Assembly (NCBI GenBank): GCA_029983435.1
Contig: JASBZN010000005.1
Span: 1 to 20,395 of the forward strand
Reading direction: 5' to 3'
DNA length: 20,395 nucleotides
Source of the DNA: Urinicoccus sp.
GTDB lineage: Bacteria > Bacillota > Clostridia > Tissierellales > Peptoniphilaceae
This document shows, piece by piece, positions 7,166-14,414 of the stretch. Within the stretch, counting starts at the first letter, position 1; each line of letters begins with the position of its first letter. Made by a program: the position numbers and the translations under genes. The notes below the pieces were generated by a model. The model was not told the origin of the DNA and searched no databases. It saw only the letters and a list, made by a program, of their open reading frames with translations.

Positions 7166-7207
7166 TAAAAAAAGTTTTAGTAAATGGTTTCTACCACTTA
7201 CTAAAAC
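7166..7207 (-). terminator. Intrinsic terminator of tmRNA
   Basis: GTTTTAGTAA (7174-7183) pairs with TTACTAAAAC (7198-7207), extended by an A-C mismatch and a TGG/CCA segment. On the minus strand the hairpin is followed by a run of T (7167-7173). Confidence 0.9.
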
Positions 7208-7215
7208 CCTTTATC

Positions 7216-7558
7216 TGGTGGAGACGGCGAGAGTCGAACTCGCGTCCGAGAAGCTTTCCGAGAGGTTTTCTCCAAGCTCAGTCCATGGTTGTTTAGGTCA
7301 CCAACACCATCTCATGAACAAAACAGTCTTGGTCAAGTTCCATTAATACCCCCTCTGCTATGGAACCTTACAGAGCTTTGTGTCCCACGAAATGAACGGT
7401 TAGTTAAGCTGTGGGAGACTTAAGAACCGCAGCTGATCTTACGCAGCTAATGCGAAATTATTTTCGTCTTTTATTGTTTGTGATCTGTTTTATGCCGAAG
7501 ATCAATGGCAGCTTGCTTACCTGAATTCCAACTCCCCGTCGAAACCATTTTCGTCCCC
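7216..7558 (-). ncRNA. ssrA: tmRNA (transfer-messenger RNA)
   Basis: The 343-nt RNA rescues stalled ribosomes together with SmpB. Its 5' end GGGGACGAAAATGG is the classic start of the tRNA-like domain. Its 3' end carries the T arm (GCGAG-TTCGACT-CTCGC) and an encoded CCA. The acceptor stem pairs GGGGACG with CGTCTCC. The tag reading frame ends KDENNFALAA, then TAA (7439-7441). No alanine resume codon is obvious: reading upstream gives AAA, ATA, ACA, CAA, TCA, AGA, AAC, then an in-frame TAA (7490-7492). The resume codon is therefore probably not alanine. In the usual geometry it would lie near nt 80-92, at about 7467-7479. The gene has its own promoter and terminator. Confidence 0.97.
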
Positions 7559-7571
7559 AAGCTGAGTCTTT

Positions 7572-7600
7572 ATTATACTATATTTCTGGCTTTCTTTCAA
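7572..7600 (-). promoter_or_regulatory. tmRNA promoter
   Basis: The minus strand has TTGAAA (7595-7600), a 17-nt spacer and a perfect TATAAT (7572-7577). The mature 5' end is 14 nt downstream, leaving a short leader for RNase P removal. The -35 lies directly after the VanZ-family stop codon. Confidence 0.88.
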
Positions 7601-7604
7601 TTCT

Positions 7605-8201
7605 TTAACGACTAAATCGCTTTAAATTCAAAGGCTCCGCCAGAAGTTTATAAATAAACCAGCTCAGCATTCCTCCCACTAAATTTAAAATCACATCATC
7701 AATATCTACACTCCGGTTCACAAAAATTTGTAAAAATTCAATACCAAAGGTTGTCAAAAGATTTATTATAAAATAGTTTTTAAAGGAATGAAATTTCTTA
7801 AAAAAAAGTAACAGCCCGAATCCATATGGCATAAAGAGAAAAATATTCCCCCATAAGTTTAGAAAAGAAGCTAGCCCCGTTGAATATTTATGGTAGTTTG
7901 AAATAGTATGGAAAGGTTTAAGGTTGATTCCTTGGCCTGTTCTAAATCGACTTAGGGCAGAATTAACCAAACCGCTTTGTTCCAAGCCTACGACTACTCC
8001 ATGTTGCTCCAAACTGGGCCCAGGTGTTAAAACACTAAAGGCTGCCGCAGCTAAGTAAGCCACAAAGAGATAAAGGTACATTTCTCTCTTATAAAAACTT
8101 TTCTTTTTTAAGTTCTTAAAGACCTGGGTCCGAACCAGGGCAAAGAGAAAATAAGCCCCTATAAAAATAGGAATCAATCGATGCAAAATAAAATAACTCA
8201 T
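7605..8201 (-). CDS. VanZ-family membrane protein
   Basis: Protein of 198 residues with about five hydrophobic segments (near residues 7-24, 43-60, 111-133, 143-158 and 172-190). The C-terminal half has the VanZ-like signature: NLWGNIFLFMPYGFGLLLF, then GIEFLQ and R-VDIDDVILNLVGG. VanZ of the vancomycin cluster gives low-level teicoplanin resistance, but most family members are of unknown function and not linked to resistance. The start overlaps the HAD gene stop (ATGA), so the two are translationally coupled. It is the last gene before ssrA. Confidence 0.88.
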   Translation of the reverse strand: MSYFILHRLIPIFIGAYFLFALVRTQVFKNLKKKSFYKREMYLYLFVAYLAAAAFSVLTPGPSLEQHGVVVGLEQSGLVNSALSRFRTGQGINLKPFHTISNYHKYSTGLASFLNLWGNIFLFMPYGFGLLLFFKKFHSFKNYFIINLLTTFGIEFLQIFVNRSVDIDDVILNLVGGMLSWFIYKLLAEPLNLKRFSR

Positions 8202-8851
8202 AGATTTTTAACGTACTCTTGAAATTCCTTTAGGTCCTTTACAGAAGGAAAAGAATTGTAAAGTCCCTTATCCCAAAGTTTTTTGGATTCTTCATCGTAA
8301 ACAGCTACTACCTGAAATCCCGCTTTATTTGCCGCTTCTAAGGCATACGCTGCATCGTCAATAAATAAAATTTCATGCGGTTCTAGACCCAAATCATCTG
8401 CCAACGTGTGGTAAAAAGCCACTTCTTTTTTTGCCAAGTCCACCTTGTCGCAAGTTTGGATAATGGAAAAAAAGTCTCCCATGCCTCTTTTTTCCACCAC
8501 TTCTGTAATATATTTATAGCTAGAAGCCGAAGCCAGCGCCAAAGGATAGCCCTGGTCTTTACAAAATTGAAGTGTTTCATCCGCATAAGGTTTTTTGTCT
8601 ACATGATGGAGATACTTGTCCATAATCATTTCCTCTATCTCCAGCAGGACTTCTTGATTGGAATCTTCAAAATGAAAAATTTCGTTTAGTTTTTCCATTC
8701 CCTTAACAAAACCTGTTGTCACGACCATCTGTTCCAGGTCATCGGTTAAAACTTCTCCCTTACTTTTCATATACTCACCGATAAGGGAGTGCCACATTTT
8801 CATAGAATCCATCAGAGTCCCGTCAAAATCAAAGGTTATTGCCTGAATCAT
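8198..8851 (-). CDS. HAD-superfamily hydrolase, subfamily IA (phosphatase / beta-phosphoglucomutase-like)
   Basis: Protein of 217 residues with all HAD motifs: DFDGTL (nucleophile Asp8, acid/base Asp10), LALASASS (motif II, Ser108/Ser110 region), a lysine around 141-142 in DLAKKEVAF (motif III), and FIDDAAYALEAANKAGF (motif IV, Asp165-Asp166). A helical cap occupies about residues 16-85, as in subfamily IA. It probably acts on a small phosphorylated metabolite; the substrate cannot be told. The start has an AAGGAG site. It lies 51 nt after the UPF0210 gene, with no promoter or terminator visible between, and overlaps the VanZ gene by 4 bp. Confidence 0.9.
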   Translation of the reverse strand: MIQAITFDFDGTLMDSMKMWHSLIGEYMKSKGEVLTDDLEQMVVTTGFVKGMEKLNEIFHFEDSNQEVLLEIEEMIMDKYLHHVDKKPYADETLQFCKDQGYPLALASASSYKYITEVVEKRGMGDFFSIIQTCDKVDLAKKEVAFYHTLADDLGLEPHEILFIDDAAYALEAANKAGFQVVAVYDEESKKLWDKGLYNSFPSVKDLKEFQEYVKNL

Positions 8852-8902
8852 CCTTTTCTCCTTCCTGAAAGCTACTTCTACCCTTGTTTGTCTAAAAATC
8901 CC

Positions 8903-10258
8903 TTAGTTTTTAAATGCTGTAATCGGCGAAGGAATAAAGCCTCCTCGATCTACCATCTTTTGACAAGAGCCTTCATGAACAGGCAAGATTGGCGCATAGC
9001 CTAAAAGGCCGCCAAAACTTGCTTCGTCGCCTACTGTCTTTCCCACAACGGGAATAACCCTTACTGCTGTTGTCTTATGGTTAATCATCCCAATAGCCGC
9101 TTCATCAGCAATCATTCCTGAAATAGTCGCAGCCTCTGTATCCCCAGGAATGGCAATCATATCTAAGCCTACAGAACAAACAGATGTCATGGCTTCTAAC
9201 TTATCAAAAGTCAACGACCCATTTTTTGCAGCTTCAATCATCCCTTCATCTTCTGAAACAGGAATAAACGCCCCAGACAAACCTCCAACATGGGAGGAAG
9301 CCATAATTCCACCTTTTTTTACTGCGTCATTTAAAAGGGCCAAAGCCGCCGTCGTCCCATGAAAGCCTACAGAACTTAAGCCGATTTCTTCTAAAAATCG
9401 AGCAACAGAATCCCCAACAGCTGGTGTGGGTGCCAAAGATAAATCAATGCTCCCAAAGGGAACTTCCAAACCAGAAGCTACTTCCTTTCCCACTAATTGA
9501 CCCAGACGGGTCATTTTAAAAGCTGTCTTTTTCACACATTCGCTGACTTCTTCAAAGGATTGTCCCGAAACTTTTTCCAGAGCAGACTTCACAACGCCAG
9601 GGCCACTAACCCCAACATGGATACAGGCATCTCCTAAACCTGGACCATGAAAGGCACCAGCCATAAAGGGATTGTCTTCCACTCCATTACAAAAGACAAC
9701 TAGCTTTGCACAACCAATAGAATCTTGGTCTTTGGTTCGCTGAGCCGTATCCTTAATCACAAGACCCATCTTCCTTACTGCATCCATGTTGATGCCCGTT
9801 TTGGATGAAGCCAGGTTAACAGAAGAGCAAACCTTGCCTGTTTCTGCCAAAGCTTGTGGAATGGAATCAATTAACAGCTCATCTGACTCTGTCATGGCTG
9901 ATTGAACCAAGGCAGAATATCCCCCTACAAAATCTACGCCACTTTCTTGGGCCACTCGGTCCAAAGTCTTGGCAAAAGCGACAAAGTCTCTTTGCCCACT
10001 AGCTCCAGCTACCAGGCCAATGGGCGTGACACTAAGCCGTTTATTAATAATAGAAATTCCATATTTGCGGCTAACTTTTTCTGCATAGTCTACCAGGTTC
10101 TCACAGTAGCCCATCATCTTGTCATAAATTTTCCCCTGGCAGGTTTTTAAGTCTCCGTCAATGCAATCAAAAAGAGAAATCCCCATGGTAACTGTTCGAA
10201 TATCCAGTTTTTCCTGGTCCAACATCCGGATTGTTTCTAATATATTGGATTGGTTCAT
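8903..10258 (-). CDS. UPF0210 / DUF711 (PFL-like) family protein
   Basis: The protein has 451 residues and matches the highly conserved UPF0210 family in length and sequence: [20 protein letters not shown] at the N-terminus, [74 protein letters not shown] and [10 protein letters not shown]. Structures of family members resemble glycyl-radical (pyruvate formate-lyase-like) folds, but the function is unknown. I chose ATG 10258 because AGGAGG lies 5 nt before it; the ATG at 10261 is only 2 nt away. It follows an ACT-domain protein by a few nucleotides, a pairing conserved in many bacteria, so the ACT protein is probably its regulator or subunit. Confidence 0.93.
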   Translation of the reverse strand: MNQSNILETIRMLDQEKLDIRTVTMGISLFDCIDGDLKTCQGKIYDKMMGYCENLVDYAEKVSRKYGISIINKRLSVTPIGLVAGASGQRDFVAFAKTLDRVAQESGVDFVGGYSALVQSAMTESDELLIDSIPQALAETGKVCSSVNLASSKTGINMDAVRKMGLVIKDTAQRTKDQDSIGCAKLVVFCNGVEDNPFMAGAFHGPGLGDACIHVGVSGPGVVKSALEKVSGQSFEEVSECVKKTAFKMTRLGQLVGKEVASGLEVPFGSIDLSLAPTPAVGDSVARFLEEIGLSSVGFHGTTAALALLNDAVKKGGIMASSHVGGLSGAFIPVSEDEGMIEAAKNGSLTFDKLEAMTSVCSVGLDMIAIPGDTEAATISGMIADEAAIGMINHKTTAVRVIPVVGKTVGDEASFGGLLGYAPILPVHEGSCQKMVDRGGFIPSPITAFKN

Positions 10259-10267
10259 CATTTCCTC

Positions 10268-10537
10268 CTAAATTTGATGCATGGCTGTAAAAATATCTTC
10301 GTGTTGCACGCGGATTTTTAAGTTCATTTCTTCTCCTAAAGCGTCAAAGCCTGCTACGACTTCATCAAAGTCCACTTGGCAGCGACTTAAATCCACAAGC
10401 ATAATCATGGTAAAATATTCATCCATGAGGGTTTGGTTAATATCAATAATATTCAATTGATATTTTTCCAAAAGGCCCGTTGCTGCATGGACAATCCCGA
10501 TTTGATCTTTTCCTACTACCGATATAACCGCTTTCAT
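10268..10537 (-). CDS. ACT-domain protein, UPF0237 family
   Basis: A small ACT-domain protein of 89 residues, one domain and no catalytic region. The opening strand-loop MKAVISVVGKDQIGIVHAAT carries the ligand-binding loop Gly, followed by NIIDINQTLMDEYFTMIMLV, the second strand and edge. It is likely an allosteric small-molecule (amino-acid) sensor. The ATG has an AGGAGGAA site. The downstream UPF0210 gene starts 9 nt after its stop. No clear promoter is seen between the rpsI terminator (10568-10597) and this gene, so it may rely on a weak promoter or read-through. Confidence 0.92.
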   Translation of the reverse strand: MKAVISVVGKDQIGIVHAATGLLEKYQLNIIDINQTLMDEYFTMIMLVDLSRCQVDFDEVVAGFDALGEEMNLKIRVQHEDIFTAMHQI

Positions 10538-10567
10538 AGTTCCTCCTCATCCCTACTTATTTTATGT

Positions 10568-10597
10568 ATAAAAAAAGCTTCGGAAGTCCGAAGCTTT
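10568..10597 (-). terminator. Intrinsic terminator of rplM-rpsI
   Basis: AAAGCTTCGG (10574-10583) and CCGAAGCTTT (10588-10597) form a perfect 10-bp stem with an AAGT loop. On the minus strand a T tract follows (10568-10576). It lies 5 nt after the rpsI stop codon. Confidence 0.93.
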
Positions 10598-10602
10598 GCA
10601 TC

Positions 10603-10992
10603 CTATCTCTTGGAAAATTGTGGTGCTTTTCTTGCCTTCTTCAAACCGTATTTCTTCCGTTCTTTCATTCTTGAATCACGAGTTAAGAAACCAGCTTTCT
10701 TAAGGGCTGGACGAAGTTCTCCATCCATTTCTAATAAAGCACGAGATAACCCTTGACGAATTGCTCCAGCTTGGCCTGTGAAACCACCGCCAACAACTTT
10801 TACAATTACATCTACGCTACCTTCTAAATCAGTCACTTCCAATGGTGCTTTTGCTACCATTTTAAGTGTTTCTAATGTTAGATATTCATCAATGTCTTTT
10901 TTATTAATCGTAAACTTTCCAGAGCCTTGAGTTATGCGAACTTGAGCAATGGAAGTTTTGCGACGACCTGTTCCTCTATATTGTTCTGCCAT
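10603..10992 (-). CDS. rpsI: 30S ribosomal protein S9
   Basis: The protein has 129 residues, full length for bacterial S9. The N-terminus [14 protein letters not shown], the central [19 protein letters not shown] and the basic tail ending FSKR, which reaches toward the P-site tRNA, are all diagnostic. It starts at ATG 10992 with a GGAAGGAG site, 14 nt after rplM, in the universal rplM-rpsI order. A hairpin terminator directly follows. Confidence 0.99.
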   Translation of the reverse strand: MAEQYRGTGRRKTSIAQVRITQGSGKFTINKKDIDEYLTLETLKMVAKAPLEVTDLEGSVDVIVKVVGGGFTGQAGAIRQGLSRALLEMDGELRPALKKAGFLTRDSRMKERKKYGLKKARKAPQFSKR

Positions 10993-11006
10993 GAGCTACT
11001 CCTTCC

Positions 11007-11435
11007 TTAAAATTCATAAGTTTCAGGACATTGAGCTTCGTGTGGATGCTCACTTCCTGCATAAACTTTTAACTTACGAAACATTCGACGACCAAGACTG
11101 TTTTTAGGCATCATCCCTTTTACAGCGTATTGTACAATACGTTCAGGATGTTTTTCTAAAATTTCTTTATAGGAAACTTCACGGCGTCCTCCTGGATATC
11201 CAGTGTGGTAAACGTGTTGTTTTTGATCCCATTTTTTACCAGTTAAACGAATTTTATCGGCATTAATTACAATCACATAATCACCAGTGTCCACATTTGG
11301 TGTATAGATTGGTTTCTTTTTTCCGCGCAAGATGCTTGCTACTTCTGATGCTAGACGGCCAAGTACTTTGTCTTCAGCATCAATGATATACCATTTACGT
11401 TCTACTTCTTTTTCTTTTGCAAGATAGCTTTTCAT
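11007..11435 (-). CDS. rplM: 50S ribosomal protein L13
   Basis: The protein has 142 residues, the same length as E. coli L13. Diagnostic stretches are [51 protein letters not shown] and [20 protein letters not shown]. The true start is ATG 11435, preceded by AAGGAGG at good spacing; the longer reading from a TTG at 11450 would put that ribosome-binding site inside the gene. It heads the rplM-rpsI operon behind a near-consensus promoter and a leader hairpin. Confidence 0.98.
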   Translation of the reverse strand: MKSYLAKEKEVERKWYIIDAEDKVLGRLASEVASILRGKKKPIYTPNVDTGDYVIVINADKIRLTGKKWDQKQHVYHTGYPGGRREVSYKEILEKHPERIVQYAVKGMMPKNSLGRRMFRKLKVYAGSEHPHEAQCPETYEF

Positions 11436-11453
11436 GTTTGCCTCCTTCAAATT

Positions 11454-11489
11454 TAGTGTTATAAAAATTTCCGGGGATTTAAAACACTA
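11454..11489 (-). promoter_or_regulatory. rplM 5' leader hairpin (L13-leader-like)
   Basis: AACACTA (11483-11489) and TAGTGTT (11454-11460) form a perfect 7-bp stem closing an inner region with a CCCCGG segment. It begins at about the predicted transcription start and ends just before the rplM Shine-Dalgarno site. Low-GC Gram-positives are known to carry an L13 leader at this position; identity is by position and shape only. Confidence 0.6.
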
Positions 11490-11495
11490 ACAGGT

Positions 11496-11524
11496 ATTTT
11501 ACACAATAATCTTGTTAATGTCAA
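11496..11524 (-). promoter_or_regulatory. rplM-rpsI promoter
   Basis: The minus strand has a perfect TTGACA (11519-11524), a 17-nt spacer and TAAAAT (11496-11501), placing the start of transcription near 11489. Confidence 0.9.
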
Positions 11525-11624
11525 GGGTTCTAGCAAAAATTATTTTCTGATTTTTATGCATGTAGGGTCTTTAAATCAATATTTTCTATAATCGTTCCCC
11601 AAAAAACCAACCCCTGCTGAACTA

Positions 11625-11668
11625 TCTTTTATAAAGAAGGAACACCTAAGCTTTCTTAGGTGTTCCTT
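11625..11668 (-). terminator. Intrinsic terminator of the B12-regulated surface-protein operon
   Basis: AAGGAACACCTAAG (11637-11650) and CTTAGGTGTTCCTT (11655-11668) form a perfect 14-bp stem with a CTTT loop, 4 nt after the stop codon of the 914-residue SLH protein. On the minus strand the hairpin is followed by CTTCTTTATAAAAG, a moderately T-rich tail. Confidence 0.85.
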
Positions 11669-11672
11669 CCTC

Positions 11673-14414
11673 TTAATAATCTCCTAAATATCCACCAATA
11701 TCATTTCCATAATCCATGGTGTATCTCCATTGGATGGTATCTCCATCCTTGACCTTAATAGCAGAAGCTCCTCGATTGGGATAGATGCCATTGATATTAT
11801 ACATCCATCCAGATCTTTGACCTCCATCAAATTCCCCAATTCCATTAATTGCTTGAACATAAATGGAGTTATATTTTGGTGTAAACTCTTTTCGAATCGA
11901 TATGCCATATTGATTAGCTGCCCTTTGGGTAACGTCCCAAACAGACTCCCCTGGAGTAATGGAGATTTTTGTCGGGTTTAGAAAATAACCATTAGAGGGG
12001 ATTCGTCCCCGCATATTACTGCTAAAGGCATTTAGGTTTCTTAGCCCAGTTAAAATATCAATAGATACCGTTGCTGTACCTTGCGTTGCTGTACCTTGCG
12101 TTGTTGTAGAACTTTGATTCCTATCTGGTGTCGTTCCTGGATTTACTGTAGTAGATGTCCCATTATTTGTTGGTAAAATCCCTTGATACCTTGTTCCACT
12201 ACTCGTTGTGGGGCTGGAACCCGTAGTCGTAGTTGCATTGGTATTGAATTGAGTTGATCTAGTTCCAATAACCCGGTTATTCATATTATAAAGAATTTGT
12301 GCAATTTCCGCCCGGGTAATTTGCTTCTTGGGCATAAATTGATTGTATTGATTACCAGTCATGAGGCCTTGGACTTGAAGGGTCCGTACATCTTCCTTAG
12401 CCCAATCACTAATCCGTCCCTCATCGGCGAAAGTCTTTCGTCCCACCCCTTCAAACTTAAAGTTCATAGTATTATTGAAACGACGAAGAATCGCTGCTTC
12501 TTGTTCTCTTGTTAAAGTATCATCTGGATGGAATTTACCATCGCCATAACCAGCTACTACATTATTTCGACGTCCCCACTCAATAGCACCTTGGAAATAT
12601 TCTCCCTGGTGGACATCATCGAAGTAGGTATTCAAATAATTTTCTGCTTTTTGCCCCGTTAAACGGAAAAGAACCGAAATGAATTCTCCCCGAGTAATTT
12701 TTTTATTGGGTTCAAATTCTTGGCGATCATTGCCATAGAATAAGTTGTTTTCCACGGTCCATTTAATGGCAGGTTCTGCCCAATGTCCATAAATATCTCT
12801 TAAATAGACCCTTGCATTCGTCACCCTATTGATGGAAGTCTCTTCTTTTACCTCTATAGTTAGACTTGGTTTTTCCATAAGCCCTTGAACTCGTCCATAA
12901 ATTTGATAGTTTCCAACCTTATCCTTATTAAAGGAAGCTAAATCCCAGGAAACATTGAGTCGTTTCGTAGTTCCATCCTTATAGTGAACCAACACAGTTT
13001 GGGGTAAAGTTGGATCTTCTCCCCTGTTTACCACAATTTTTGTTAAAGGTTCAAAAGACTTAAAACTTTCTTGCTCTTGGCCCTCTAAAATAACTTGGGT
13101 GAAGATAAGTTGATTCCTTTGATCCTTATCTACATCTTTAGGCAGTCTATAGACCCCTTTGACATCATAGGTCCCTGGATAGTTCTTATTGTAATTGTAA
13201 ATGGTCCAAGTGACAGGAAGATCATAAGCCTTACCATTGCTTAAATCTACCCTGATGGTTTTGGGAAATTGACTCGTGACTTCACTCGCTTCAAGTCCAG
13301 TTTTCACATGAAGCTTAGCGACTTCTTGAACTCGGTTAACCTTGACTTCTGTGTTTGGATTTTTAAACTGTAGGTTTTGATAGGCCTGAGCCAAATCCTG
13401 ACTCGCTTTATCCACTTGGGTTTGGCTTACATTTGGGTCAGCAAGAATCCTTTGAGCCTTTTCCATTTCTGCGTGAAAAACGTCCCAACTTTCAGGGCTA
13501 TAGTCCCCTTTTTTTGTGTTCTTATAATTTTCAACAAGAGTCCTTAAAATATCCTTTTTCACGTCGGTTTTGGGCTCGTCTTCCTTTTTGACAAAGTGAG
13601 CCTCTAAGATAAGGCCATCCTGGGTTACAAGATCTTTGTCAAAGTCCCATTTTTTATTGTTTAGATACCAGCCTTCAAAAACATACCCTTCTTTAATGGG
13701 TGTTTGTACAGGTTTAATCAGCTTGCCATCCGGTGTTGCGGAAGTTGTCGTAAATGTAGCATCATCCGCCTTAAAGATAACTTCATAATCCCTAAATTTA
13801 GCTGTTAGGGTTATATCTTTTGTAATTGGACTAGAAAAGTTCCATTCATCTTTGCCATTATACCAGCCTAGAAAAATTTTCTTGCCGTTTGTTGGTTTTT
13901 CAGGTTCAGGCACTGATTGGCCATCTTTAACCGTGACAAGCTGGGGAGATACCCCTGGCACTTCAAAGGTCACTGTATGAGTTTTCACTGCTGCTTCTTC
14001 TTCAAATTTCGCCACAAGAATGATATCCTCTGTAATGGCTGTGTCAAAATTCCAAGGAGTGTTTCCTTCTTCTTCCTTATACCAACCCTTAAAGGTAAAA
14101 CCGTCCTTTACTGGATCTTCTGTCGGTTTAGAAACCGTCTTGCCATTCTCTACTGTCTCAGTTTGATCTGCTTGTCCATCGACTTTAAAGGTCACTGTAT
14201 GGGTTTGGGCTTCTGTCGGTTCATATTCAAAAACCAATTCTCGGTCCCAAACTAAGTCTGTGTCATTTCGAGTATAAAGACTTTCATTTCCCTGATAGGT
14301 AAAATCAATCTCTGTTGCCTCAGGGGTCTTATAGCCTGGAATATCAGGAGGGGTAATGAGGGCTTCCTCTTCTTGGTTTAAAGCAAAGTAGTTTTCTTTT
14401 GGCACACTAATCAT
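11673..14414 (-). CDS. SLH-anchored multidomain surface protein with C-terminal DUF4430 (transcobalamin-like) domain; probable 3' part of a split gene
   Basis: The open frame encodes about 913 residues. From a GTG at 14417 (residue 1), the domains are: three InlB/Listeria-Bacteroides repeats (72-138, 146-208, 211-275; each ends GWY...W-F-----T----L-A-F), a FIVAR helical domain (about 285-352), two bacterial Ig-like domains (358-447, 450-524; e.g. YPGTYDVKGVY), three SLH domains (540-588, 599-648, 660-712; e.g. DIYGHWAEPAI, ITRGEFISVLFRL), a Thr/Ser-rich linker (718-782) and a C-terminal DUF4430 domain (783-900) with GWMYNINGIYP and DGDTIQWRYT. SLH domains bind cell-wall polymers. It has no signal peptide and no good ribosome-binding site. 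The preceding ORF supplies a signal peptide and overlaps it as TGATG, so the two are probably one protein. It lies downstream of the cobalamin riboswitch; a role in corrinoid binding is inferred. Confidence 0.85.
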   Translation of the reverse strand: MISVPKENYFALNQEEEALITPPDIPGYKTPEATEIDFTYQGNESLYTRNDTDLVWDRELVFEYEPTEAQTHTVTFKVDGQADQTETVENGKTVSKPTEDPVKDGFTFKGWYKEEEGNTPWNFDTAITEDIILVAKFEEEAAVKTHTVTFEVPGVSPQLVTVKDGQSVPEPEKPTNGKKIFLGWYNGKDEWNFSSPITKDITLTAKFRDYEVIFKADDATFTTTSATPDGKLIKPVQTPIKEGYVFEGWYLNNKKWDFDKDLVTQDGLILEAHFVKKEDEPKTDVKKDILRTLVENYKNTKKGDYSPESWDVFHAEMEKAQRILADPNVSQTQVDKASQDLAQAYQNLQFKNPNTEVKVNRVQEVAKLHVKTGLEASEVTSQFPKTIRVDLSNGKAYDLPVTWTIYNYNKNYPGTYDVKGVYRLPKDVDKDQRNQLIFTQVILEGQEQESFKSFEPLTKIVVNRGEDPTLPQTVLVHYKDGTTKRLNVSWDLASFNKDKVGNYQIYGRVQGLMEKPSLTIEVKEETSINRVTNARVYLRDIYGHWAEPAIKWTVENNLFYGNDRQEFEPNKKITRGEFISVLFRLTGQKAENYLNTYFDDVHQGEYFQGAIEWGRRNNVVAGYGDGKFHPDDTLTREQEAAILRRFNNTMNFKFEGVGRKTFADEGRISDWAKEDVRTLQVQGLMTGNQYNQFMPKKQITRAEIAQILYNMNNRVIGTRSTQFNTNATTTTGSSPTTSSGTRYQGILPTNNGTSTTVNPGTTPDRNQSSTTTQGTATQGTATVSIDILTGLRNLNAFSSNMRGRIPSNGYFLNPTKISITPGESVWDVTQRAANQYGISIRKEFTPKYNSIYVQAINGIGEFDGGQRSGWMYNINGIYPNRGASAIKVKDGDTIQWRYTMDYGNDIGGYLGDY
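12069..12108 (-). repeat. 15-bp tandem repeat in the Thr-rich linker
   Basis: CGTTGCTGTACCTTG occurs twice without interruption (12069-12083, 12084-12098) and a third copy begins (12099-12108, 9 of 10 bases). It encodes repeated TQGTA units. The unit is a multiple of three, so copy-number change would alter linker length without breaking the frame. Confidence 0.8.

Noticed and set aside
7083..7346. Plus-strand open frame of 87 codons
   Set aside because: It runs across the padR promoter, the tmRNA terminator and the 3' end of tmRNA, all of which are well supported on the other strand.
11436..11450. Longer N-terminus for L13 from a TTG codon
   Set aside because: It would place the AAGGAGG site inside the gene; the shorter form has the standard 142-residue length.
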